A stretch of 57,420 bases of DNA from Oscillatoria salina IIICB1 (lineage in GTDB: Bacteria; Cyanobacteriota; Cyanobacteriia; Cyanobacteriales; SIO1D9). The notes beneath the pieces were generated by a model. The model did not search any database, was not told where the DNA came from, and saw only the letters and a list, made by a program, of their open reading frames with translations. Position numbers and translations under genes: made by a program. Each line of letters opens with the position of its first letter. The first letter of the stretch is position 1. Below, piece by piece: positions 9,448 to 17,793 of the stretch. Location of the stretch: the NCBI RefSeq assembly GCF_020144665.1, contig NZ_JAAHBQ010000040.1, positions 1-57,420 of the forward strand. The letters are read 5' to 3'.

Positions 9448-9864
9448 TTCGACTCAATCTCCTAATGTTAAGTTTTGTTTTGATTCTCAGCTATTTCTAG
9501 CTGCCTTGCCAGCATTAGGTTCTTTCCCAGGCATTCGGCTCTTTTTCTCGGTTTGCTTCGCAGCCTTTTGACGAATTCTGTAGTTTTCATCAACTCTGAC
9601 TTTCGTTACCTCACTTGGTTAACTTCACCAGTTCGTAGGTGAAATCTGAGAAAGCTGCTCTTGTTTATGAGAATTCTCAAAAACTTGCTAAACCAGACTT
9701 TTTTCTGCCTTTGCCTGTTTTGTAAACCTTACGTTTATCTTTATACACTGCCTATGGGGTGTTTTTAAATTACAAATTGTTAAGATATTTTCTTAATTTT
9801 TTATTAACTTAACAAGGATTGTTGTTAAAGGTTTTTGAGGATTCTGTTTGCCAACCTGAAATAA
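9448..9864 (-). promoter_or_regulatory. Long leader/promoter region of the cpc operon
   Basis: About 420 bases lie upstream of cpcB with no gene. On the minus strand a possible extended -10 (GTGTATAAAG) occurs near 9744-9753, which would give a ~300-base leader. A small hairpin (TTCACC / GGTGAA at 9624-9643) lies in that leader. Long 5' leaders are usual for cpc operons. The exact promoter is a guess from the sequence. Confidence 0.35.
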
Positions 9865-9870
9865 GACAAA

Positions 9871-9899
9871 ATCGCGCCTAATCTTGAATGAGACGCGAT
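9871..9899 (-). terminator. Rho-independent terminator of the CpcS/CpeS-like gene
   Basis: On the minus strand, ATCGCGTCT and AGGCGCGAT form a 9-base stem with one G-U pair and an 11-base loop, followed by TTTTGTCTTATTT. It lies 41 bases after the stop of the lyase gene at 9940 and separates that gene from the cpc operon. Confidence 0.7.
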
Positions 9900-9939
9900 C
9901 TAAGGAAGTATTGGTCGAGCTAAGAAGTATTTAACTGGC

Positions 9940-10482
9940 TTAATCTCTGCGTTTTTCTAAGTATTGACCAATAGTTAGCTCTTGTCCAGCACGGGAGATA
10001 ATGGTTTGTCTGGTACGGTACTGGGTGCCAATTAGTTTTAACTCTTCCTCAAATACAGAACCACCGTATTCTGTTTTCAAGCACATGGTTTTAGGGTTAG
10101 GAAAGTAAAATTGAGCTGTAATCGGGTCTTTGGTAGCAAAACCGCGATCGCGGTACAAAATATTCTCTTTGACACCAAAAATTGTTGAACCGACTGAAGG
10201 CTTGCGATTTTGCCCTGTATAATTGCTCTCCCAGGTTACTTTACTGCCTCCGACTAAGGTTGTCTGATCGTCAAATTCGTGTAACTGAGCTAATTTTATC
10301 AGTTCTGGACTTCCTGGTTCCAAAAAGCTAACTGTGATGAAACTTTCTACTTCTTGGGTTTCACCATTCTTGAGCGTATAGTAACGCCGTTGCGAGTTCC
10401 AGTTACCTGCTGACTCCTGGAAAAACTTTACCGCCAATGATTCTGATGTGGATAACTGAGCAATTTGTACAGGTGATTTCAT
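9940..10482 (-). CDS. Phycobiliprotein lyase, CpcS/CpeS family
   Basis: A 180-residue protein of the calycin-fold CpcS/CpeS family. It starts the conserved pattern at FFQESAGNWNSQRRYYTL and continues with GGSKVTWESNY, STIFGV, LYRDRGFATKDPITAQFYF and LKTEYGGSVFEEELKLIG. Members bind free bilin and transfer it to Cys82-type sites of beta or allophycocyanin subunits. The sequence is clearly different from the CpcS at 12913-13500, so it may be the CpcU or CpeU/CpcV-like branch; I cannot decide which from the sequence. It has its own terminator before the cpc promoter region, so it is probably a separate unit. Confidence 0.8.
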   Translation of the reverse strand: MKSPVQIAQLSTSESLAVKFFQESAGNWNSQRRYYTLKNGETQEVESFITVSFLEPGSPELIKLAQLHEFDDQTTLVGGSKVTWESNYTGQNRKPSVGSTIFGVKENILYRDRGFATKDPITAQFYFPNPKTMCLKTEYGGSVFEEELKLIGTQYRTRQTIISRAGQELTIGQYLEKRRD

Positions 10483-10739
10483 TCAAACCAGACCTCTGCG
10501 ATTTTCATTACACTATAGCTGTTTTTTAGTAAAGGTGCATGAGAATTATCGTTACATAACTTAATGCTAAACTGAAACAACTCTTAAATAACTCTGTCTA
10601 GAGGAGAGTATTCTCGCGAAACCAAGCATCATCAAGGGTCGGCAAGTGGTATAAGAAAAAAAGCAATTCACACAGACTCCGCGAGAAGCACTTCACCAAA
10701 GCCAGTCATTAAGCAAGCAAGAAACGAAAACGACTAACC

Positions 10740-11300
10740 ATGAACACTAATTCGCTGCAAAATTTTTTCGCTCGCTGTTTGGGTAGTTGGGTAACAGAAC
10801 GAACGTACCACTACTTGAGTAAAAATCCCCAAGAGGTAGAGCGATCGCGCACGGAATTTAATGTCAATCCCTTGACATCCGCTCTCATGGCAAAAGTCCT
10901 CAGCGATAATGAATATCAAGAAACCTCTCCGAGAGAAAAAATGACTGGATTTCAACTTGATTTCTACACCATTTCCGAAAAAGGTGAAGAAGTCTCCCAG
11001 CAACTAAATGCACTCTTCATACCTCAAAAAGAAGACAACTCGCAGTTAGAAGGAGATTACTTACGAGACAGAGCTTATGAAGAAGAAAGACCGATCGTAT
11101 CTCATTTTTGTTTCTCCCGCGATCGCCAGGAATTGTTAATGACAACAAACTATACCCGTATTGTTGCCGTAGATTCAATTACACTGGTTAATCCCAACCT
11201 GAGAATCAGAAAAATTCTCACTTATCAACGTCCTCCCGAAGGACAACCATTAGAAAAAGTCGTGCTAGTCGGTTTTGGTGTTGAGGAGAGAGTTAACTAA
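10740..11300 (+). CDS. Phycobiliprotein lyase-like protein, CpcS/CpeS family (divergent)
   Basis: A 186-residue protein with the CpcS/CpeS pattern: NFFARCLGSWVTERTYHYL at the start, then TGFQLDFYTISEKGE, LEGDYLRDRAYEEERPIVSHFCF, ELLMTTNYTRIVAVDSI and LRIRKILTYQRP. It keeps the overall calycin pattern but lacks the strict W.W...Y core of active CpcS, so it may be a partner subunit (as in CpcS-CpcU pairs) rather than a catalytic lyase. It is transcribed away from the minus-strand lyase, which starts 257 bases to the left, and is followed by the coiled-coil gene. Confidence 0.75.
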   Translation: MNTNSLQNFFARCLGSWVTERTYHYLSKNPQEVERSRTEFNVNPLTSALMAKVLSDNEYQETSPREKMTGFQLDFYTISEKGEEVSQQLNALFIPQKEDNSQLEGDYLRDRAYEEERPIVSHFCFSRDRQELLMTTNYTRIVAVDSITLVNPNLRIRKILTYQRPPEGQPLEKVVLVGFGVEERVN

Positions 11301-11402
11301 GCGAATTGATAGCAAAGAATCTTTACCAAATGCTTCAGCTTAGTGCTAGCAAGACTATTAACAAAATATACTTGAACGCAAGTACATCGGAGAAAGAAAT
11401 TC

Positions 11403-12869
11403 ATGGCAAAAAAAAGGCGCCGAACTTCCACTAAATATTCAGAACGTAAATCAAATCTGGGAATTTCCCTAACTCCTACGGGAATAGACTTACTGGCAAA
11501 AATGGCGAAAAAAACAGGGTTATCCAAATCCGAACTCGTCGAAAGGATTGCTAGAGGTAACGTAGCGATCGCTTGTTCGGATGCTGATTTGACTATTACG
11601 CTCGAAACTGAATCCAGCTCTACTACTTCTGAAAAATCAACTCAGGAACTGGAAAAAGCTCAATCTGTAGTAGATGTTACCACTGGCTCTCGCCAACCAG
11701 AAATTCGGTCCAAATCTAACCAAACTGACTCGCTCTCTCAACAAGACGATAACAGTCTCCAACAAAAATCCGCACAACAAGCAAAACTAATTGCTCAGTT
11801 AGAACAAAAACTCAAAGATAATCAAACTCTAGGTGAAAAACAGGCTGCTCAAATCAACGATTTACAAAAGAAATTAAAAGATGGGGAATCGCAAACAAAA
11901 AGTCAAGATAAAACTAATCAAGCTTTACAAAAACAAGTTGCACAACAAAAAGCACAAATTAGCGAATTAGAGCGAAAACTGCAAAAACAAGAAACTGAAG
12001 CGACTGAACAAATTACTTTTTTACAAAAAGAACTAAACCAGCAGCAAACTCAGACAGACGAGCAAATTCAAAGTTACCAATCTCTAGAGCAGCGATCGCA
12101 AGAACAACAAAAACAGATTACCCAACTACAACAACAGCTTAAACAAAAACAATCAGAGTCAAACTCTCACATTAGTGAGTTAGAGCAACAACTTAAGGAA
12201 AATCAAGCTCAAGCTACACAACAAAAACAGAGTTATCAAGCTCTCCAGCAGCAATTAGAGGAAAAACAAACTCGTATTAGTGAGTTAGAGCAACAACTCC
12301 AGGAAAATCAAGCTCTCCAGCAGCAGCTAGAGGAAAAACAAACTCGTATCAGTGAGTTAGAGCAACAACTCAACGAGCAACAAGCTCAAGTTGCACAACA
12401 AAACCAGAGTTATCAAGCTCTCCAGCAGCAGCTAGAAGAAAAACAAACTCGTATTAGTGAGTTAGAGCAACAACTCCAGGAAAATCAAACTCAAACTGCT
12501 AGTGAAATTGAAAAATTACAGCAACAGCTTAACGAACAACAAACTCAGGTAAATCAAAAAAACGCTAGTTACCAATCTCTCCAAAAACAGTCAGCACAAC
12601 AACAAGCGCAGATTGAATCCTTAGAAAAGCAACTGCATCAACAGCAATCTCAAGTAAATCAACAGCTTGAACAGCTACAGCAAAGTTTAGAACGTAAACA
12701 AGCACAAATAGCTAGTCAAGCCGAAAAATATGCTGCTCTCGAAAAGAATTGCTTAGAACAAAAAAGTGCGATCGCTCAACTAGAAAAACAAAAAAGTGAG
12801 TTACAGCGTTCTGCTACTTTAGGAGAAGTGCAGTTAAACAAGTGGCGTAACCGCACATTTTCTCGTTAA
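11403..12869 (+). CDS. Ribbon-helix-helix-like N-terminus fused to a long glutamine-rich coiled coil
   Basis: A 488-residue protein. A basic start (MAKKRRRTSTKYSERKS) is followed by LGISLTPTGIDLLAKMAKKTG and LSKSELVERIARG, which has the spacing of a CopG/Arc ribbon-helix-helix DNA-binding unit (residues ~19-55). After a polar linker, residues ~120-480 are almost only Q, E, K, L, A and S in heptad order, with near-identical repeats of EEKQTRISELEQQLQENQ. No membrane segment is visible. It lies between two CpcS-family genes, and its stop is 43 bases before the likely cpcS start. The function is unknown: a DNA- or nucleoid-associated scaffold, or an assembly factor, are possibilities. An AGAAAGAA-type weak ribosome binding site precedes the ATG. 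Confidence 0.85.
   Translation: MAKKRRRTSTKYSERKSNLGISLTPTGIDLLAKMAKKTGLSKSELVERIARGNVAIACSDADLTITLETESSSTTSEKSTQELEKAQSVVDVTTGSRQPEIRSKSNQTDSLSQQDDNSLQQKSAQQAKLIAQLEQKLKDNQTLGEKQAAQINDLQKKLKDGESQTKSQDKTNQALQKQVAQQKAQISELERKLQKQETEATEQITFLQKELNQQQTQTDEQIQSYQSLEQRSQEQQKQITQLQQQLKQKQSESNSHISELEQQLKENQAQATQQKQSYQALQQQLEEKQTRISELEQQLQENQALQQQLEEKQTRISELEQQLNEQQAQVAQQNQSYQALQQQLEEKQTRISELEQQLQENQTQTASEIEKLQQQLNEQQTQVNQKNASYQSLQKQSAQQQAQIESLEKQLHQQQSQVNQQLEQLQQSLERKQAQIASQAEKYAALEKNCLEQKSAIAQLEKQKSELQRSATLGEVQLNKWRNRTFSR
12170..12500 (+). repeat. Internal coding repeat of the coiled-coil gene
   Basis: Three nearly identical copies of a segment encoding (YQ)ALQQQLEEKQTRISELEQQ occur at ~12240-12300, ~12310-12370 and ~12420-12480. 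They are alike at the DNA level as well as the protein level, which suggests recent duplication within the gene and possible copy-number change. Confidence 0.75.
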
Positions 12870-12912
12870 ATTGGCTGATTTTAGAAAGGATTTAAGAAGG
12901 ATTTCAGGAAAA

Positions 12913-13500
12913 ATGGACGCAATGGAATTTTTCCAGCGTAGTGCTGGTAAATGGCGATCGCAGCGCGTCACTCATCATCTCGCTTTCCGACGTGCTGAGT
13001 CAGGTGGTTCGGAAATTTTTGTCGAACCCCTCGCTGCGGACAACCCGAAAGTAATCGAAATCTGTAAGCTACACGATGTTGACCCTAGTTTAGCTGTGGG
13101 TGGAGCTTTTGTAAGCTGGGATGGTTCGATGGATTGGGATAAAGAAGGAGAAGAACATAAAGGAACGACCGTTTTTTCGCTCGTTCCCGATCCCGATAAT
13201 CCCAAAAAAGGACGACTTTTGCGCGAACGAGGCTATGCAGAAATTGTACCCGTCGCTGGTCGTTATGAAATCGATGACGAAGAAGCTTTAGTTTTAGTCA
13301 CCGACTACGAAACCATGAGTACAACTGAACGCTTTTGGTTTGCTAGTCCAGACTTACGTTTGCGCACTAGCACCGTCACGCGCTTTGGTGGGTTTAGTAC
13401 CGCTACCTTCTGCGCTGAAAGTCGAATTGACGACACAGCAACCGCAAAAGGCGATTCTAACTCAACTTCCAAACAACTAGAGCCGATCTGTGGTTGGTAA
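12913..13500 (+). CDS. cpcS: Phycobiliprotein lyase CpcS (CpcS-III-like)
   Basis: About 195 residues from the ATG at 12913, which has AGGA just before it; the frame is open back to a TTG at 12871, giving 209 residues. The sequence follows the broad-specificity S-type lyase: FFQRSAGKWRSQRVTHHLAF, DPSLAVGGAFVSWDGSMDWD, GTTVFSLVPDPDNPKKGRLLR, TDYETMSTTERFWFASPDLR and TRFGGFSTATFCAESRI. By family it attaches phycocyanobilin to Cys84-equivalent sites (beta-Cys82 of phycocyanin, allophycocyanin subunits). It is followed directly, with an 11-base overlap, by the protease-like gene. Confidence 0.9.
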   Translation: MDAMEFFQRSAGKWRSQRVTHHLAFRRAESGGSEIFVEPLAADNPKVIEICKLHDVDPSLAVGGAFVSWDGSMDWDKEGEEHKGTTVFSLVPDPDNPKKGRLLRERGYAEIVPVAGRYEIDDEEALVLVTDYETMSTTERFWFASPDLRLRTSTVTRFGGFSTATFCAESRIDDTATAKGDSNSTSKQLEPICGW

Positions 13501-14041
13501 AGTGATTACTCAAGACCCCTTTCTGCGCGGTTCCGAGTATTTACAGTTCGTGCGAGAGTTGGCTCTCTCCCCAGAAATGGTAGATGTGAGTGAAGAAATT
13601 AATCTGCGTATCCAAATCTGTAACTGGATCGGGGCTAATATCGATACTGTCAATCGTCGGCTTAATACTTGTCTGGAAGCTTGTCACGCTTGCTTTCATC
13701 CCGAAAAGCGTCAAGAAATGCAAATCTGGGCGGCTCCTTTAGCTCAAAAATTCGGTGTAGACGCTTTTTGTAACTTACAAGTCAAGCCTGTGGCGATCTT
13801 AGTTGATGTTGGTCGCATCGTACCGCAAGATTGGTTAAGCGTAGTCGTCCACGAATACGCTCACGCTCATCTGGGTTATCCCGGTCACGATCGCCGCTTT
13901 TTTGATGTCCTTACTCATCTTTGTCTCGGACTCGGTTTACCACCGCCAACTTACCAACCGGATAATTTAGCCATTTTACCTAATTGGCCCCACTGTCAAC
14001 CGACTAAACAACCCCTAGCTTTTTGGGTAGGTTCTTGCTGA
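13490..14041 (+). CDS. Putative zinc metalloprotease-like protein (HEYAH motif)
   Basis: A 183-residue protein with HEYAH at 121-125 in VVVHEYAHAHLGYPGHDRRFFDVLTHL, the HExxH zinc site of gluzincin or SprT-like proteins. It has several cysteines before that (C44, C61, C65, C68, C94). The GTG at 13490 overlaps the cpcS end by 11 bases; another GTG at 13502 removes the overlap. There is no signal peptide, so it is probably cytoplasmic. Its place between cpcS and cpcG suggests co-transcription with phycobilisome genes, but no role in that pathway is established to my knowledge. Confidence 0.8.
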   Translation: MVGKVITQDPFLRGSEYLQFVRELALSPEMVDVSEEINLRIQICNWIGANIDTVNRRLNTCLEACHACFHPEKRQEMQIWAAPLAQKFGVDAFCNLQVKPVAILVDVGRIVPQDWLSVVVHEYAHAHLGYPGHDRRFFDVLTHLCLGLGLPPPTYQPDNLAILPNWPHCQPTKQPLAFWVGSC

Positions 14042-14278
14042 AATTCTCAGTTAAAAATTTTTGGCAAAAGTTAAGTTTCGTCACAAAAGCTGGACGATAA
14101 GATCGCTTTTTGATAAAAAAATCGGGGTAGTAAGCTAAAAAAACTTCACTACCAACCTCTGTCTAGCCGAAAAAATTACCAATTTATAACAAATGATAAG
14201 ATTTCTAAGTTTTGATGCCTAGACAGTTTTATGATCGAAATTAAACTTTTTAAGATTTCGTAATACGGAGGATATCAA

Positions 14279-15043
14279 GTGGCTCTTCCTTTATTGGAAT
14301 ACTCGCCTTCGAGCCAAAATCAGCGTGTAGCTGGATACGATTCAGTCTCTAACGAAGAGCAACCCTACATCTATTCCACAGAGTTGCGCTCCCCAGGGGC
14401 TGAAATGGACGAAGTGATTTGGGCAGCTTATCGCCAAATCTTCAGCGAACATCAAATTCTCAAATACAATCGTCAGACGGTTCTGGAATCGCAGTTACGC
14501 TATGGTCAGCTTAACGTTCGCGATTTTATTCGCGGATTAGCGACTTGCGAAGCATTCCGACGCTTGAACTACGAACCAAACGATAACTACCGTTTCGTTG
14601 AGCTTTGCGTCCAACGCATTCTTGGTCGTGATGTTTACAACGAGCGCGAAAAAATTGCTTGGTCGATTGTTTTAGTTACCAAAGGTCTGACGGGCTTCAT
14701 CGATACTTTGCTTGACAGCGAAGAGTATCTGAACAACTTTGGTTATGACAAAGTTCCTTATCAGCGTCGGCGGGTTTTGTTGCAGCATGATAGTGGCGAA
14801 ACACCTTTCAACCTGAAGACACCTCGTTATGGTGAATATCATCGAGGTCAGCTTGGTTTCCCCCAAATCGTTTGGCAGAACCCAGTGCGCCGCTTTATTC
14901 CCCAAGACAAGATTGCCAGAGCGGGCGATCCTTCTCAATTCTTGGGTATGGCACGCGGGCTAAACGCTCAAAACAACACCACGCCGAAAGTTGGTGCAGG
15001 AAATATCGATTATTTGTCGAAAGTTCCTTACCGCAGAAGATAG
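14279..15043 (+). CDS. cpcG: Phycobilisome rod-core linker CpcG
   Basis: A 254-residue linker that joins phycocyanin rods to the allophycocyanin core. It starts with GTG after a good GGAGGATATCAA ribosome binding site. [17 protein letters not shown] is the classic CpcG start. The PBS-linker domain covers residues ~35-190 ([50 protein letters not shown]-like, [12 protein letters not shown]). The C-terminus ends [12 protein letters not shown], with no hydrophobic segment, which argues for the CpcG1 (phycobilisome) type and not the membrane-anchored CpcG2/CpcL type. Confidence 0.96.
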   Translation: MALPLLEYSPSSQNQRVAGYDSVSNEEQPYIYSTELRSPGAEMDEVIWAAYRQIFSEHQILKYNRQTVLESQLRYGQLNVRDFIRGLATCEAFRRLNYEPNDNYRFVELCVQRILGRDVYNEREKIAWSIVLVTKGLTGFIDTLLDSEEYLNNFGYDKVPYQRRRVLLQHDSGETPFNLKTPRYGEYHRGQLGFPQIVWQNPVRRFIPQDKIARAGDPSQFLGMARGLNAQNNTTPKVGAGNIDYLSKVPYRRR

Positions 15044-15069
15044 GTAATATTTTTTAGCTGAATGCGGCT

Positions 15070-15134
15070 GAGGCAGTTGCAGATTAGCAGGATGATTCTG
15101 AGTGGGAGTTATTTTGTTAATTGGTAACTGCCTC
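15070..15134 (+). terminator. Probable terminator after cpcG
   Basis: Arms GAGGCAGTT (15070-15078) and AACTGCCTC (15126-15134) pair perfectly and are followed by TATTTGTTTG. The loop is long (~47 bases). It lies 26 bases after the cpcG stop and just before the convergent pseudouridine synthase gene. Confidence 0.5.
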
Positions 15135-15153
15135 TATTTGTTTGGCTGTTTGG

Positions 15154-16041
15154 TTAAATTCGTCGTCGTAGTACGTCGAGTAATTTGGTAAATTCGGCGG
15201 GTAAGGGCGCGATCGCTTCTATCTCTTTTTCGGTGACGGGATGGATCAAGGATAGTTTTCTCGCGTGTAGTGCTTGTCCTGATAAGTTTACTTTGACAGA
15301 ACGATTAGAACTGTAAGTGCGATCGCCGACGATCGGATGACCGATGTGACTGCTATGAACGCGAATTTGGTGCGTCCGTCCGGTTTCCAGACGAAATTCC
15401 ATTAAGGTATAGTTACCCAATTCTTCGATAACTCGCCAGTGGGTGACAGCGTTACGTCCGTTTTTGTCGAGAGGCGCGATCGCCATTTTTTTGCGGTCAA
15501 CTGGATGACGACCGATCGGTTGGTCAATCGTCCCCTCATTTGTGGCTGGACGACCGTAGACGATGCCCCAATACTCTCTTTGGGCTGTTTTCGCCTTTAG
15601 CTGTGCTTGTAAGTGCTGGTGGGCAAAATCTGTCTTCGCTACGGCGATCGCGCCCGTGGTATCCTTATCCAAACGGTGAACAATTCCCGGACGTTCCACC
15701 CCACCAATCCCCGCCAAATCGTGACAATGTGCTAACAAAGCATTGACAAGCGTACCACTTTCATGTCCCGGCGCAGGATGAACTACTAAACCCGCAGGTT
15801 TGTTGAGAATAATCAGCGCATCATCTTCATAGAGAATATCTAAAGGAATCGCTTCTGGCTCTAATTCTAGAGGTTTGTTAGCGGGAATTGAGACACAGAT
15901 AGCATCTGAAGTTTTTACCTTCGTCTTTTTTTCGGTACAGACAGCCCCATTTAAGGTAACATTACCAGACTCGATTAAACTTTGGAGACGCGATCGGGAC
16001 AAATCCGTTAACTGAGAAGCAAGATAACGATCTAAACGCAT
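15154..16041 (-). CDS. RluA/RluD-family 23S rRNA pseudouridine synthase
   Basis: A 295-residue protein. Residues 1-50 form an S4 RNA-binding domain (MRLDRYLASQ, SRSRLQSLIESGNVTLNG). The catalytic domain follows with the RluA motif HRLDKDTTG at 122-130, where Asp125 is the catalytic aspartate, then LETGRTHQIRVHSSHIGHPI and the end GQALHARKLSLIHP. It isomerises uridines in 23S rRNA; S4-containing members such as RluD target helix 69, so this is the likely specificity. Confidence 0.92.
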   Translation of the reverse strand: MRLDRYLASQLTDLSRSRLQSLIESGNVTLNGAVCTEKKTKVKTSDAICVSIPANKPLELEPEAIPLDILYEDDALIILNKPAGLVVHPAPGHESGTLVNALLAHCHDLAGIGGVERPGIVHRLDKDTTGAIAVAKTDFAHQHLQAQLKAKTAQREYWGIVYGRPATNEGTIDQPIGRHPVDRKKMAIAPLDKNGRNAVTHWRVIEELGNYTLMEFRLETGRTHQIRVHSSHIGHPIVGDRTYSSNRSVKVNLSGQALHARKLSLIHPVTEKEIEAIAPLPAEFTKLLDVLRRRI

Positions 16042-16138
16042 TTGTTTTTCAATGTGTATAAGCCTTAACTGGTGGAGGTTTTGTCTCTATCATACAATTA
16101 GTAATGCTATTTTACTCAGCCATTACTCACAAAGCTTT

Positions 16139-16251
16139 TTAGAGCATTAAGTCGAATTATTGCTGAGTCTACGGTTGAGAAGAATGAGAAGGAGTTGGAG
16201 TCGATTGTTCCGGATATTGAGGAGATACATTTAGGTAAGGCGAGTGATTAG
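16139..16251 (+). pseudogene. Gene remnant next to the recombinase
   Basis: An open stretch without a start codon reads RALSRIIAESTVEKNEKELE and ends IVPDIEEIHLGKASD before a TAG. A TAA lies a few codons upstream. The codon pattern looks like real coding sequence, so it may be the 3' end of a decayed gene. I cannot name the family. It lies in the 16042-16453 gap next to the truncated recombinase, which fits a worn-down mobile element. Confidence 0.3.
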
Positions 16252-16252
16252 A

Positions 16253-16284
16253 TAAAAAAAAGGACGGGTTTTAACCTATCCTTT
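16253..16284 (-). terminator. Terminator downstream of the recombinase gene
   Basis: On the minus strand AGGATAGGTT and AACCCGTCCT pair across a tiny loop (one mismatch, one G-U pair) and are followed directly by a run of eight T. A second hairpin, TTTGATCAT / ATGATCAAA at about 16328-16351, lies between this and the gene end. The first one is the better terminator. Confidence 0.6.
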
Positions 16285-16453
16285 GCAGAAAAATGGAAAG
16301 CATCTTTACCAAGTCCTCTCTTCGTTATTTGATCATTTTTTGATGATCAAAAAGGGAGGTAATAACGGGCTGTTTACCTCTTCGAATAGAGCTATAGTGT
16401 TATGGGTTCTGTAGTATGAGAGTACGCTGTTTATATTTTACAGGATTACAGTT

Positions 16454-17720
16454 TTATTTCTCTCGGTATTGTTTTTCTAGTTCGTAGCGTTGTAGTTGTA
16501 GTTGTAGGCTTTCGTTCTCTGCTTTGTAACGTTCGACTTCTGTTTTGTAACGTTCGTTCTCTGTTTCTGTGGCTGCTAATTTAGCTTTTAAGGTGTCTAT
16601 TTCATTCTGTTTACCTCGTAGGTCATTTAATGCAGATTGTAAGCCTTCGAGTTTGCTTTCTTGACCTTGGTAACGTAGGTAAGTTGTTTGGTTCATTGCT
16701 ACTGTGTGACCCAAGCTGTTGGCTATCGCGAGGTGGTTTAAGCCTGCTTGGTGCATTCGTATGTTGCAGGCGTGGCGTAGCTTGTGGGCAGTGAAAGGAA
16801 TGTTTTTTCGCCACCACCAAGCGTTGAAGGCGTTACTGCCTTGTATATTACCCCTGGCTCTTTTTAGTGGGTTCTTATACTCTGGCAATACCTCGCTGAA
16901 GGGTTGGTTAACCAAGTCGAAAGTCTCAAACCAATTTTTACCTTCAGGCATAAACGGGAGTGCTAGACGTTTACCTGTTTTACCTCCACTAATTACTAAG
17001 ATTTTCTCAGTGTTGGTTGGGTCATTAATAGCAGGGATTATCTTATCATTACCTTGATATTTAATCGTTTCTGTTGGGTCATTTTCATCATCATTGTCTA
17101 CTGCGATAAATTCTCCATTTCTTATCAAGATTGGATTATCCCAATTCATGATAGAAAAGGCTTCGTGGACTCGTAAGCCATAAATGGCAAGGATTCCGTA
17201 AAACCTCAGAGTCTTTCTGTTCCGGATTCCTTTCCCTTTTTCTCTTGAGTTTATAACCCAGCGCTCGTAAATGTCATGCCAGGTTTCCTCTATCTCTCTG
17301 TCGGTTGGTAGATAATCATTGTGCTTTTTGGTCGGCACATTCTGAATTGTTTTTTCCGCCCAGACTAAATACTTGGTAGGTAATTCCAGTACAGCAAGGT
17401 TTCGCTTGAAGGTTTTAAGATGCCTTTTCGCCAGCGACCCTTTTAACCCACTATCTATTAGCCACTGAGACAAAGCTTTCAGAGTAAATTCGTCGTTATT
17501 GTTTTGCCATGTTTCAAAGTGGGAAAAACTGTGGTAATACACTGCATCTGAATTTTTCAGCTTGTTCTTACGCCCCTCCCAGTCGTTATTAATTACTTCC
17601 CAAGCGTCATGAAAGGTTAGCTTCTGTTCGGTGGCTGCTGCGGTTGATTGCTGTTGGCGCGTCTTCGGTTTGCGTCCGATTAACTCGTCTTTCCATTCGT
17701 CGCTGTAGGTGCCACTTGTA
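16454..17720 (-). pseudogene. Tyrosine recombinase/phage integrase, probably 5'-truncated
   Basis: From a GTG at 17542 the frame gives 362 residues with all main catalytic residues: Arg124 (YGLRVHEA), HKLR at 253-256, His279 (LGHT) and Tyr288 (TTYLRY). A coiled-coil tail follows (residues ~300-360). However, convincing protein sequence continues upstream of this GTG for 59 more codons (SDEWKDELIGRKPKT, LTFHDAWEVINNDWEGRK) up to a TAG at about 17721, with no ATG, GTG or TTG in that stretch. The true start seems to be lost where the gene meets the repeat-filled region. It may be an inactive remnant of an integrated element, or translation may start inside. Confidence 0.7.
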
Positions 17721-17793
17721 AACTAATTGACTCAGAAATATTTTAACCACAGAACTCATCAATCCTATTCTCTCAGATTGAAAATCCGATCTT

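Noticed and set aside
9448-9939. A small gene or riboswitch in the cpcB leader
   Set aside because: There is only a weak hairpin and no conserved riboswitch core or start plus ribosome binding site that I can recognise.
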